A DNA stretch of 30,862 bases from Chromera velia (GCA_018398765.1 JAHBMJ010001443.1:1-30862), one strand, 5' to 3'; shown: positions 11,240-21,715, counted from the first letter of the stretch. The notes: a model not told the origin generated them from the sequence alone. Program-made: numbers and translations.

Positions 11240-12044
11240 AAGGCTGAGAAAAGGTGCATAAGGTGCTGGTGCTGGTACAAAAACAGGTTTGCACATTAAA
11301 TCAGGTGCAAAACACGTGCAAAATAAGGTGCATTGTTTACCCTATAAAAACTAGGTTTCTAAAGCTAATTTCTAGTGTTTTTAGCGGCCAAAAGGCGCCT
11401 CATTCAAGGCCTAAAAGCTTTTTATAATATGGATTAGCTACATAAACTTTTACTATGTGAAATAACCTAAAATGTGAGTGAAAAGACGATAAAAAACTTT
11501 TTAGGAGTCGAAAGACTCCCATATCTGTGGTGGACCTTTCGCTGCTGACTTCAAATCAAACTGAATTCAATGGAAGGCTTCGACAGTTACTTGTGGTTCA
11601 AAAAAAACTTCAACATAGACAGCTCTCACTCTAAAAAAGTCTCTGAGTGAGTCAGACTCTTGGAGGAAGCTTCTTTTATATGTTGAGGTTGACTTGAATC
11701 ACCCTTGTCCATGAGTCTTCGACGGTCAAACCGTTTCGTTATGAGCTTTTTGGCGACTTGCTCGATCGTGTGTTCGTGTATCGGTATGATTCGGTATATG
11801 ACATGTTTGGCATCACCCCGGCCGACATGTCCTGGCGTGCGGCCTGCCGCGCTATGGGACGGGGCCGTGGGGGTGGTCTGCGGCCTCACACATACCCATT
11901 TTTTACCTAAAGACTTAGACTTTGGAGCCAACTCTTCTCATAAGGTGCAAAACAGGTGCATCAGGTGCATCTGGTGCAAAACAGGTGCATCTGGTGCGAC
12001 TCCTCGGTTTGCACCTTTTCTGTGATGCACCTTTTCTAAGCCCT
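11240..12044. mobile_element. Non-autonomous DNA transposon, element 2a (AGGTGCA word)
   Basis: The 805-bp element is bounded by imperfect inverted repeats: AAGGCTGAGAAAAGGTGCAT on the left, and AGGGCTTAGAAAAGGTGCAT as the reverse complement of the right end (18 of 20 match). An exact duplication, ACTGTGACAT, lies on both sides. The word AGGTGCA, often as AGGTGCAAAAC, is iterated just inside both ends (11254-11335 and 11942-12000), and the same word forms the inner part of the inverted repeat. The middle (about 11515-11935) is GC-richer and holds a minus-strand frame described separately. No transposase is recognised. The long duplication suggests a Mutator-like class. Confidence 0.85.
11626..11931 (-). 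CDS. Unknown open frame inside element 2a (possible captured gene fragment)
   Basis: A 101-codon minus-strand frame in the GC-richer core of the transposon. It is basic and of normal complexity, with stretches such as HVIYRIIPIHEHTIEQVAKK followed by RRRLMDKGD. I recognise no domain. A CCGCAG acceptor-like site lies within it on the minus strand (around 11880), so the real coding part could start there. It could be a host exon carried by the element, a degenerate part of a transposase, or chance. Confidence 0.3.
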   Translation of the reverse strand: MAPKSKSLGKKWVCVRPQTTPTAPSHSAAGRTPGHVGRGDAKHVIYRIIPIHEHTIEQVAKKLITKRFDRRRLMDKGDSSQPQHIKEASSKSLTHSETFLE

Positions 12045-12054
12045 ACTGTGACAT
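12045..12054. repeat. Right target-site duplication (9-10 bp) of element 2a
   Basis: ACTGTGACAT, identical to 11230-11239. Confidence 0.85.
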
Positions 12055-12180
12055 CTGACAGTAGAGTTGTCAAATATTATAAGTGTCATGTGTTAACACT
12101 TTCAATTACTAAAGTATCAACACTAACACTTATGGTGACACTTTTAAGCAAAGATAACATTTTTGCTAGTATATATTGAT

Positions 12181-13103
12181 AGTGCTAGGAAAAGGTTCAA
12201 GGTTCAAAGTTTAAGGTTCACTTCGAAGTAATGAACCTGAATCAGGTTCAAAAACAGGTTTACTTTTGATTAATAGAAACCTCATTTTTTCGTGTTGTTT
12301 TATGCCTTTAAATTAGGCTTTAATGCATTTTTAGAACGTTTTATTATAGAATCTATGTCTTAGTAGTGTTTTTAAATAGTTTAAATCAATATTTACGCTC
12401 ACATTAGGTGTTAGTCTCAAGTTATTCACTGTTTATAGTCGAAAATTAGTAATCAAAAAAGCCTGAAAAAATTAGAAAATGCTATAATTAAATTTATATG
12501 ATCGTATCTATCATGATAATTTAGTCAACATAAGACCGTCACAGCGTTTCTTTCTTTTTTTTATCTACTCACCGGTTGCCCCGTGGCCCCCGCTCCCCCC
12601 CTCCCTCTCCGTGCAGAAGCAAACAGAGGGACTGCTGCCGGCACGAGTCTGAAGCAGCCCCTCCAAAAAGATATTATCAATTACACTGTCGTGCAGACTG
12701 CTGTCAAACAAACTCTATACTTCCTCATTCCTTCAGTGGAGACTGTCCGTTTTGATGCGGGGCCTTGCAAGTGGAAAACTTGGTAAGTCACGTGTACTTC
12801 TTCACTTCTGCAACCGTCAGCATGAGTTTTCATGCTGACATATGATGCTGACATATGCTGACATGCGTTTGTCCGACACAATAGATTGAACCGGCTGGGG
12901 ACAGTTGCTATGTGCGCGGCTCCGGCTCTTTATTTCACCTATATCGACCACAGGCGGCGCGGGCCTGGCCGGCCTTGTGCCAGTAGCCGCGCGTCTGGCC
13001 TGCAAAACAGGTTTAAAACAGGTTTAACAGGTTCAAAACAGGTTCAACAGGTTCACTTTTTTAGATTTGAACCTTTTCTCAATGAACCTTTTCCTAGCCC
13101 TAG
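12181..13103. mobile_element. Non-autonomous DNA transposon, element 2b (AGGTTCA word)
   Basis: Left end AGTGCTAGGAAAAGGTTCA (12181) matches the reverse complement of the right end, (CT)AGGGCTAGGAAAAGGTTCA, apart from one base. The word AGGTTCA, or AGGTTTA in AGGTTTAAAACAGG, is iterated just inside both ends (12190-12262 and 13008-13080). The terminus is related to that of element 2a, with GGTTCA in place of GGTGCA. A flanking duplication is not clear (TATATATTG left, TATACAACT right), so this copy may be older. The core 12550-13000 is GC-rich and contains an exon-like segment. No transposase is visible. Confidence 0.8.
12617..12782 (+). CDS. Exon-like segment inside element 2b (possible captured exon), unknown product
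   Basis: A 166-base open segment is bounded by a strong acceptor (a C/T tract ending CCGTGCAG, AG at 12615-12616) and a consensus donor (CTTG|GTAAGT, GT at 12783-12784). The acceptor has the same YGCAG form as every intron of the 5677-10612 gene. The open frame reads through normal-complexity protein, including DIINYTVVQTAVKQTLYFL and VRFDAGPCKWK. It is not recognised. It lies in the GC-rich core of an AT-rich transposon, as in Pack-MULE gene capture. No matching upstream or downstream exon is seen, so whether it is expressed is unknown. Confidence 0.45.
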
Positions 13104-13984
13104 TATACAACTATAGGGATACAATTATTATAATATACGTTTTTTGTACCGACTGTCCCAAACCGGCTCCAGCCGGGCTCCTTTAAGTCTTCTTAAAAAC
13201 AGCGCGTAAAAACCATACTTATGAACATGTGTACATGTATGGGGCATGCATACATCGAAAGCTAACCAACTTTTACTAACTTTATAGAGAAAACGTTCAT
13301 CACTTTCAATTTTTTGCGTAGATTTTTGCTTACTATGCTTAGAAATCAATGAATGATTATAATTTGAAGGTTTAGGTGGTAAGGGGTCTAGGCGTATCAC
13401 AGCCGATCATAGTAAAACAAAAAAAAAAGTAAACCAGAATTGACATAAATTTACCCCCCCGGGGGCTAGTCAGATTTTGTAGGCTCTTTTATACCATTTA
13501 CCGGCCTTTTCCCATTAAAAAAACAAACCACCGGCAGTTTCCCACTCAAAAACCGCTTCATACCAGATTTTCCCCAAAAAATAGTATTTATAAGTATTTA
13601 TATTATTATACATATATATAGTGAAAAAGAAGTTTATAAAAATAATGACATGGTTCTAGTAGAGTAGTAGTGACTAAATATTGCACTATAAAATGATATA
13701 CTAAAATCATTTTAAAGTATCTTTTCTTAGAATTTTTCCTAAAAAAGAAATTTGAAGTCATTTATCCTCCATTGAAACATCTTGCTGCATCTGGCCGCTT
13801 TTCCCTTGCGCTAGCTGCTGGCACAGTGGCACATCAGAGTTAGAATCGTCCCAACCTGACCCGAACCGGTCACAGAGCGCCTCTTTCTTCCGAGTACACT
13901 GTTTAAGCTGTATACTTCGCTTTTTGCACCCGTCTTCAAAGCTAGCTGCGACTCCACATCCTCTTCTTCAGAAAGGCCCTCACG
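13104..13984. other. AT-rich gene-free stretch with iterated TTTTCCCA-type words
   Basis: No gene is supported. From about 13,455 to 13,580 the words CCTTTTCCCATT, AGTTTCCCACTC and GATTTTCCCC recur, each followed by an A-run. Similar words appear at 15,728 (CATCTTCCCATTTC) and, inverted, just after the copia element at 21,728 (TTTTTGAGTGGGAAC). This may be another word-iterated element, with the copia element and the GACT array nested inside, but its ends are not found. Confidence 0.3.
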
Positions 13985-15245
13985 GCTGACCGGCTTACTG
14001 ATTGGCTGACTGGCTGACTGACTGACTGACTTGCGGAATGACTGGCGCTGACTTACTGGTTGACTGGCACGCTGACTGACTGGCTGATTTACTGACAGAC
14101 TGACAGACTGACTGACTGACTCACTGTCTGGCTCACTAACTCACTGACTGACTGACTCACATCTGACTCACTGACTGGCTGACTGACTGACTGGCTGACT
14201 GACATGACTCATGACTCACTGACTGACTTACTGACTGACCGGCTGAGACTGCGTGACTTGCGGAATAACTCGCGCGGGCTGACTGTTAAGCTAACTTGCG
14301 CCGACTTACTGGTTGACTGGCAGAATGATTGACTGGCTGACTTTAAGTTACTGACAGACTGACTGACTGACTCACTGTCTGGCTCACTGACTCACTGACT
14401 GAGGGTCTCATAACTCATGACTCACTGACTGACTGACTGACCTACTGACTGACTGACTGTCAGTGACTGACTGACTGACTGACTGACTTACTGATTCACT
14501 GAGTAATTGACTCTCTGACTCATTGACTGACTAACTCACTGACTGACTAACTGACTCATGACTGACTGACTCACTGACTGACTGACTGACTGACTGACTG
14601 ACGCTGACTGACTGACTGACTGACTGACTGACTAACTAACTGACTCACTGACTCACTGACTGACCGCAGCTGACTAAATGCCCGACTTGCGGAATGACTC
14701 GCACGGGCTGAGTGGCTGGCTGACTTGCGCTGACTTACTGGTTGACTGGCCAGGCTGACTGACAGGCTGACTTAATTACTGACAGACTGACTGACTGACG
14801 GACTCACTGTCTGGCTGACTGACTCGCTGACTGACTGACTTATGACTCACTGACTGACTGACTGACTCACCGAGTGACTAGCTGAATCTGGCTGACTTAC
14901 TGGCTTAATTACTGACTAACTCACTGACTGACTGACTAACTCATGACTGACTGACTAACTGACTGACTCTCCGACTGACTGGCTGACTGACTGGCTCACT
15001 GACTGACTCACTGACTGACTTACTGACTGTCAGTGACTGACTGACTCACTGACTCACTGACTGACTGGCTGACTGACTGACTGGCTGACTTGCGCTGACT
15101 TGCTGATTGACTGCCAGTGGCTAGCTGACTGGCAGACTGACTGACTGGCTTGCTGGTTGACAAGCTGACTGGCTGACTGATTGACTGGCTCAGCCTGGCT
15201 GTCAGTGAGTGATTGACGGAGGGGCTCACTGGATCTGACTGGCTG
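13985..15245. repeat. Degenerate (GACT)n array with higher-order units
   Basis: About 1.26 kb is built from GACTGACT-type tetranucleotides with interruptions. A longer composite block (CTTGCGGAATGACT, then CTGACTTACTGGTTGACTGG, then TTACTGACAGACTGACTGAC, then CACTGTCTGGCT) recurs from about 14,030, 14,258 and 14,683, and partially from 15,088. Spacings are about 228, 425 and 405 bases, roughly one or two units of 200-230. The array seems to have grown by duplication of larger blocks. It does not code for a plausible protein. Confidence 0.92.
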
Positions 15246-15585
15246 CATAACTGCCTCTGCTTCATGTAGATGGCAGGACATGACAGGAGACCGTAGGAGA
15301 CGGACGGAGACGGATTCTGACGGAAGGAGACGGCTTAGTCCCTCCCTCTACAAGTTGCAAAGAAAGGCTGGGCAGAACACTATCTTCATTTTGGCTCCAG
15401 TCTCGGCTCCGGAGCCTCCGGTGCAGACTGCCAAGTTGATGGAAAAAACATGAGAAGACATTGAAAAACATGAGAGACCAGACTCATCGGGACTCATGCA
15501 GAAACGCCGATGATCAACGAACGATGTACATGCATGCATACGTCCATACACGTATCACGTCATGCCTCTGACAAGATGCAAGCGG

Positions 15586-15718
15586 CGCTGGCCTTCGGCG
15601 CCCACCGGCAAGGTCCAGGCAGCGCGCTTCGGCGCCCATCGGCAGTGTCCGGGCGGCGCCTTCGGCGCCTACCAGCAGTTTCCCGGCGGCGCCTACGGCG
15701 CCTACCGGAAACTTCTCC
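15586..15718 (+). repeat. 33-bp GC-rich minisatellite, about four copies
   Basis: Four diverged 33-base units, each beginning TTCGGCGCC or TACGGCGCC. Translated from the plus strand they give an 11-residue repeat of the type FGAHRQCPGGA / FGAYQQFPGGA. The frame stays open for only 63 codons (15562-15753) with no clear gene context, so coding is doubtful. The unit also contains CAGTTTCCCGG, which resembles the TTTCCCA words on either side. Confidence 0.75.
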
Positions 15719-15913
15719 CCCGGCATCTTCCCATTTCAAAAACGGCTTTCTGACCACCACTCTACGGGTACATAAATTAATTATTTTTTTCTTTTTTTTA
15801 GTGTGATACTTGAATAATAGTTGATTGTAGTTGATTGTCATCTAACTTTGAACATCGCCACAAAAAAAAAAAAAAACAATAATTACTATTTTTTTTTTTT
15901 GCTGTGATATAGG

Positions 15914-15918
15914 CCTTT
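15914..15918. repeat. Left target-site duplication of the copia element
   Basis: CCTTT directly before the 5' LTR. The same five bases lie directly after the 3' LTR at 21716-21720. Confidence 0.9.
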
Positions 15919-16168
15919 TGTAAGGGCTCAATATGGAGGTGCCCGCCGCCAGACCTGCCGCCGCATCTTATTGAGATATGCGGGGCGGGCGTGCCGCATG
16001 GATTTATAGAATAGTGATCGCATGTTGATTAAAGCATGATTGAATACAAATCAAACAGACTGATTGATAAGAAGGAAGACATTCTCCTTCTTATCAGTCC
16101 TCTCCGTATGAATGATTTGAATCCTCCTATAGTAAGTTCTCTTCTACGCTAGAGCCTAGTACCTTTCA
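15919..16168 (+). repeat. 5' LTR (250 bp, TG...CA)
   Basis: Begins TGTAAGGGCTCAATAT and ends AGTACCTTTCA. It differs from the 3' LTR at 14 positions by my alignment, 13 transitions and one transversion (about 5.6%). It should hold the element promoter and polyadenylation region; no TATA box is obvious. Confidence 0.95.
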
Positions 16169-16218
16169 GTTCATGTAGTGTGTCACGATCTGATTGAGTC
16201 AAACCAGAGTTTTTAAAA

Positions 16219-18630
16219 ATGGTGTGGACTCATGCAGAGAAGAGAAGACTCCAGAAAGAGCAGCAGGCAGCTGAGGCTGCAGCAGCCACAGCCGGTGTAC
16301 CAACAAGTTCAGGAGAGATGATTGTTCTCTCCAAAAGCGATTTGTAGGCCCTGATTGATTCCTCAGTACAGAGAGGAATTAAAGAAGGGATGGTTGCTCT
16401 CGCCCCATCACTTTCACAAGCCCCGTCTCCTGTTGCTCGTGTTGATTCTCCTCCAGAGGATGAGGAGCAGGCCCCTTCTATGTCCGCTTCTTCTTCCTAC
16501 TGCTACGTGAAAGTTAACTTCGGTGCTATGCCTCAGATGTAGAACAAGCAGCACATTAAGGAGTGGGAGCAGAAGTGGTAGAACTTTTGCAATGACCAGC
16601 TACCCAGAGAACGCTTTGTTTGGGACGAGAGTTGGAGGAATAAAATGAAGGTCTGCTTTGACAAGCTCGAGAACTCGGAGGTGAACCGTGACATCCAGAG
16701 ATTGCTGGATCGGGGTGTGCTTGCCGAGAACATTCCTCGCACACTCCGAAAGGAGTACGGTCTTCTTATCTTCAAGGTCGAAAGCAAGATCGCCCTTCGC
16801 ATTCAGTTCTTCCTATATCATTGTGACAAGATGGACAAGGACGGTCTCCCCGTTGTTCGCTCTGGTCTCGTTTTCTCCTACTACACCATTTACAAGAGGC
16901 TGGATGAGCTTCTTCGTGACGCGTCCAAAGAGAAGTACCATATCGATGAAGACGGTCTCGTCCCCAACGTCCTGAATTCGTTCACTTGAGTCCAACACAA
17001 GGAGGTCCTGTTTGAGGAGTCAGACAACGTTGCCGAACTCAATGACCTCTCTCTTTCCCGCATCAAATTTTCGATGCTGCGAAAGATCTTCAAGAAATTC
17101 GCTCTGACGGACAGCCCTCAGACAGAGCTGCAGGAGCAGGAGAGGAAGAGGGGTTCACAGGGTGTGGAGAGGGCAAACAGGGCGGCCAAGGGGGTGAATG
17201 GGGGGGGGTAGAGCTCTTCCGGCTCACAAGACTCCCTTCTTGTCTGTCAGATGTGTGGAAATAGACACATCAGCACCTGCAGAGCCACCCTTGACGGTGC
17301 TTCCCCCTGCAGGGCATATGGGGAGAAGGGACATTGGGACAAGGCCCCTGTCTGTAAGAAGAATGGGGAGCAGGGGACTGGGGGGGGGGGGCACAGCAGC
17401 GCCTGACCATACTCGGGCTTTGAGAAGGGTGTGCAAGTTGGGGGGGGGATCTGCCTTGAAAATTCTTTCGCCCCCCTCAGTGATGACGATGACACAGGCG
17501 GAGAGGAGGAAAGGAAGGAGCATGTGGGGGCAGCGGGGAGCAGAGGGGAGTCGAGATGGGTGTGGAAAAAGAAGTCCCCTGTTGCCGATACTGGTTGCAG
17601 TCGGCATTTAATTGGGGGGGATCTCGAGGACTCGATTGTTTCCCGCAGGCCCTGTGAGTTCAAGTATAAGGAGGCCTTGGGGGGAGAGATGCTGTGTGCT
17701 GAGGAGGTGGAGGCATCACCTCTGCTTGAGGGGGTGGACGGAGAGCCCGTTCGTCCTCTTCTGAGAGGGGCCTTCAAATCGTCAGTCCCTGTGTCTCTCC
17801 TCTCAGTGAGGGGTTGCAGGATGCAGAAAGTGGACCCTCCCTTTTGGGTTGAATTTCCTGGCAAGGGGGGTGGTAGAGTGAGAGCTCGTTTGTATGAGAG
17901 AGATGGGGTGCATGTAGTGCGTATTCTCTCTCTGTCGTCTTCTTTTCCTCCCTCTAAGTCTTATTTAAGTGCAGACAGAAAGGACTGTGTGTACCTGACC
18001 ATTGTTTCAAATTCTTCTTCTTTTGTTTCTTCAGGCACCGATGAGGCTGCCAGGGAGCGGATGCCCGACAAGGCGAAGCTTTCCGTCTCGTGGGCATAGC
18101 AATGCACAGAGCACATGTCCCCTGCAGAGTTGAATTTATGGCATGGTAGGTTTGGGCATGCGACAGGGAGACGGCTCTATGCATGCTTCAGAGACAAAGG
18201 CATGGCATACCGAGTGACAGTAGAAGAGTGCAGAAAAGGAATTGACTGCAGGGAGTGCAGAGAAGTCAATGCAGAGATGAGACGGATACCAGCCAGGCAG
18301 GGAGGGGGGGTGCCAGAGAGATTAGGATCTCATTGGACACAAGATCTTCTCTTTTTATCTGAGGGGGTGCCAGCAAGTCTTCTAACTGAAAGAAAAGGAA
18401 GACTGATAGATGGGCAGATTCTTGGATGCAAGGCATAAGCAGTCAGACATCTCTGTTCGGTCGTGCATCGCTTTGAGCCTCGCTGTGGAAAGATGGAGGT
18501 TGTACAGACAGACAATGGAAAAGAGTTCTCGGGGGATAAGAAAGGGCAGTATGATCACTTTTGTCAGGAAGAGAGAATTTTTCACTGGAGGGGGGTGGAC
18601 TACACCCCTCAACATCAGGGCCAGGGAGAG
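16219..18630 (+). pseudogene. Decayed gag-protease-integrase region of the copia element
   Basis: One frame runs from ATG 16219. Gag spans about 16219-17400 and starts with an alanine/glutamine-rich helix. A zinc knuckle starts at 17245 (CQMCGNRHISTC, shorter than standard spacing). A second knuckle near 17308-17355 has its second cysteine replaced by tyrosine. The protease site is DTGCSRHLIGG (Asp codon 17587). The integrase zinc domain shows WHGRFGH and CRECRE (about 18137-18260). The catalytic core keeps TQD (about 18340) and TDNGKEF (about 18508). Stops interrupt at 16345, 16540, 16579, 17209, 18097 (TAG), 16987, 17404 (TGA) and 18436 (TAA). Near 18625-18635 the frame shifts within a GA run, just before the integrase glutamate region. 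G-runs of 7-11 bases occur in gag. Confidence 0.9.
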
Positions 18631-21430
18631 AGCAAATCGGACAGTGAAGCGTCTCCTTCAGAACGTGAGAAGACAAACCGGTCTTCCCCCCTATACTAAA
18701 AAGTGGCTCTTCCAGGGGGTAGTTCAAGAATTGAACAATTGCGTCTCGACTGTCACCGGTAAGTCCCCTGTTTATGCTTTCTTTAGAAAAGAACGTGCAG
18801 CAGAAATTCCCTCCATCACTGTTGATGATCGTGTATGTGTATACGATGCCCGTCCAAGAAAGAAAGATGAAGAGCCTGTGCATGCTGTCGAGGGCTTCTT
18901 TGGAGGAATCGAAAATTCAAATGTGGTGAAGGTAATAATTAGAAAAAACAATGGTTGGAAGCCTATTCGTGTTCTTCCCTCTTCTGTCTCACTTGTTGCG
19001 TAGAGAGGCATGGATCGCAAACTGTTTGACTCTTCTCTCTCTTCTCCTGGGGAATCGAAAGGGGAAGGGGGACAGGGTGGGAATATGAATGATTCTTTTT
19101 CTTCTTACTCGTCTTCTCCTTCTCTTTCTGGGGTGTCTCCGGGATTGGGGGGTGAGGGGAGGGGGTCAGATGAGGTGGATGATGGGGCCTTCTCGGATGT
19201 TGATGTTGAGCAGGTGCCTTGCGATGTGGGAGATCGTCCTCCTGCAAAGTTCTCTTCTTCTTTCGCGTCTGTTCGTTTCTTTCCTTCTGTCTCTCATATG
19301 GCCGCTCAACTGTGTGAGCGCTATATTGTAACTTCTGTATCGTCGGACATAGGAGGTGCACAGCCTTTCTCTTTTCCCCTTCAGAGCCCTGTAAGCATAC
19401 AAATTCAGATAGGTCAGCTCGAGATGCATGCACAGCAGGAGGGGGGAGAGGAAGGGGAGAGAGAGGAAAGAGAGGAAGCAGAGAGGGACTCAGAGCCCAG
19501 AAGGGGGGCCAGACGGCTACCAAAGAGAGAGGAAAGAGAAGATGAAGGGGGTGTGCCTCCGTCCCCTGTCGCTGAAGATGTTGAGGTAGATTAGGGGGTA
19601 GACAGCGATGGGAATGCGCTTCGTACGCAGGAAGGTAGAGAGGAAGTGCAGGCTGCACAAGATGATGAAGAGAAGGAAGAAGCGCTGAGAGAGCGTCTAG
19701 GAAAATTGAAAGAAGAGCTTGCTCGCGTGATTGTGGAAAAGGAGAAGAAGAGACGTCCCCTCCCTTGGATCGTTCCCGTTGATCCGACTGTAGTCAAAAA
19801 AATGATGAGTCACATGAATCCTCGAAAAGGACACATTGATGCAACCAATGAAGAGGTCGAGAGTGGCAGTTATGAGAAAGGAATGCTTGATGAGCTGCAG
19901 CGTTTCCTGGATGAAACGGTCTTCCGTCGGGGTGTGTGTGTCCCAAAAGGCAGAAAAGTCATGAGGTGTCAATGGGTCCTGACTTAGAAACTAAAAGGGG
20001 GAAAGAGAGTCGCAAAAGCACGTCTGGTTGTGAAGGGATTCTAAGATGATAGGAAGGACCTGCAGACATACTCAGGGACGGCCGATTGGTGGTCTGTCTT
20101 ACTTGTACTTTCATTTGCGGCAACAAAGGGATGGGGGTGCGCAAAGTCGGATGTTCGAACTACATTTCTGACTGCTGAAATGAAGGATGAAGTGTATGTT
20201 TGGTTGCCCAACAAACTTCCCGCAGGTCTGCCTGAGTGGATGAAAGCAGGGTCGGTCTTTTGTTTGAATAAAGCGATGTATGGACTCAAGGATGCCCCTC
20301 GTCTATACACTCAGAGTTTTAGGAAGATGGCAAAGGAGGAAGGGTGGGAAGAGCTGAGAGAGAGTGTGTTTGTCAAGAAAGATGAGAAAGGAGAAATCAT
20401 GCATATGGATGATTTGCTTATCTTTGCTACCGATCCACTCATTCACTTTGCTCCCATTCAGAAGAGGCTCAAGATAGACGAGCCTGAGTTATTAGAAGAA
20501 GCAGAGAGTTTCGAGTATGTGGGAATGACTCTCACTCGCACGCGTGTGGGGTACAAAATCGGACAGAAAGCCTACTTTGACTCAATTAAAATAGATAAGA
20601 AGAAGTTGCTCGGGGGAAGATTGAATGCATCTCTTCTTAAGCCTCCTGAAGAGGGAGAAGTGTTGGAGGATCTCATTTCGTTAATGCAGAAATACACAGG
20701 GGTTACGGGGTAGCTTGTTCGCACTCTTCCTTCCATCTCTTTTCTCTTCAGCAAGCTGTCCCGATGGTCTACTTGGCCTTGAAGTTCTGCAGAGAAGGTT
20801 GAGGGGGTGCTATGTCTCCTTTTGTATGCTCAAAAAACGGAACGGCCTCTTGTCTTCACTCCCTGCTACAATCCCAAGATCGTTAACTTTCATGACGGTT
20901 CTTTTTCTCTTTCTCGGGGAGAAGGGAGGGCAGGGTATAAGACGTTCCTTGTAGATCAGAGTGAGTCGATTGGATCCATGCGAGAGAACAATCTCTTTAC
21001 ATGGAAGTCCAAACGGATTAAGAGAGTCTTGAATTCCAGTACGTCTTCTGAACTGTGCGCGTAGCATGAGACAGTGAAGAAAGCGTATGCGTGGAAGTCG
21101 TTTGCTGAGGCTCTGTAGCAGAAGAAGGTCCCGATCGAATTCGTGACTGACTCTGCTCCTTTGATGGAACAGTTGGAGACAGGAGAGGTGAGATCTGAGC
21201 CTCGTCTTCAAGGCATGCTTCGGTTTGTTCGGCAGGAACTTAGGGCAATGAGAGCAAAAATATTGTGGTGCCCGACCGACGTCATGCGTGCGGACAGACA
21301 GACAAAACTTAAGCTCTCAAAAGACAGGAAAACTTAGTACGTCCCTCGTGATCGATCGACTGCTGTCAAATCAGGTACAAGATAGAAAGTCATTGATTTT
21401 GTAAAGAAGGTGCACTTTCTCCACCCTTAA
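18631..21430 (+). pseudogene. Decayed integrase C-terminus, reverse transcriptase and RNase H of the copia element
   Basis: After the shift, the new frame carries the end of integrase (ERANRTVKRLL, about 18634), a long Ser/Glu-rich linker (19010-19640), and reverse transcriptase with KARLVVKGF, a DVRTTFL block with the first catalytic aspartate, NKAMYGLKDAPRLY and MHMDDLLIF (20399-20425, the YVDD box with His for Tyr). RNase H shows FHDGS, SSTSSEL, VTDSAPL and ADRQTK (20893-21310). Stops in this frame are TAG at 19001, 19592, 19985, 20711, 21062, 21116, 21335 and 21383, and TAA at 20042. Around 20735-20800 the best match moves between frames, suggesting two further small indels. The last possible terminator is TAA at 21428. 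Confidence 0.9.
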
Positions 21431-21465
21431 GTGATCGTTCTCTGTTTTCATGATCAGGAGGTGAC

Positions 21466-21715
21466 TGTAAGGGCTCAATATAGAGGTGCCCGCCGCCAAA
21501 CCTGCCACCGCATCTTATTGAGATACGCGGGGCAGGCGCGCCGCATGGATTTATAGAATAGTGATCGCATGTTGATTGAAGCATGATTAAATATGAATCA
21601 AACAGACTGATTGATAAGAAGGAAGACATTCTCCTTCTCATCAGTCCTCTCTGTATGAATGATTTGAATCCTTCTAGAGTAAGTTCTCTTCTACGCTAGA
21701 GCCTAGTACCTTTCA
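21466..21715 (+). repeat. 3' LTR (250 bp, TG...CA)
   Basis: Same length and ends as the 5' LTR, and followed at once by the CCTTT duplication. Confidence 0.95.

Larger units (their letters stand above)
15919..21715 (+). mobile_element. Ty1/copia-type LTR retrotransposon, full length but decayed
   Basis: The element spans 5,797 bp between 250-bp LTRs, with a perfect 5-bp duplication (CCTTT). Domain order is gag with zinc knuckles, protease, integrase, reverse transcriptase, RNase H. Integrase before reverse transcriptase defines the copia (Pseudoviridae) order. The reading frame starts at 16219, 51 bases after the 5' LTR, and is broken by 17 counted in-frame stops (13 TAG, 2 TGA, 2 TAA) and at least one clear frameshift. 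It is therefore non-autonomous now. A purine-rich AGGAGGTGAC just before the 3' LTR may be the polypurine tract. No standard tRNA primer site is recognised after the 5' LTR. It inserted in AT-rich repeat DNA. Confidence 0.95.

Noticed and set aside
13985-15245. Open frames and a CRISPR-like look of the GACT array
   Set aside because: Tetranucleotide repeats stay open in some frames by periodicity, and there are no unique spacers between conserved repeats.
17224-17864. Minus-strand frames of 127-205 codons opposite the copia gag/protease
   Set aside because: They are antisense shadows of a region with recognisable zinc-knuckle and protease motifs on the plus strand.
18097-18105. TAG followed by CAA as a programmed read-through site
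   Set aside because: The known leaky context needs UAG CAR YYA; here the third codon is TGC, and many other stops exist.
18443-19658. Minus-strand frames opposite integrase and the linker
   Set aside because: Composition mirrors the plus-strand Glu/Ser-rich coding sequence; no domain is present.
16219-21430. Reassigned UAG codon as the main reading
   Set aside because: Frameshifts, TGA and TAA stops and strong transition bias point to decay first. It is kept only as a question to test.
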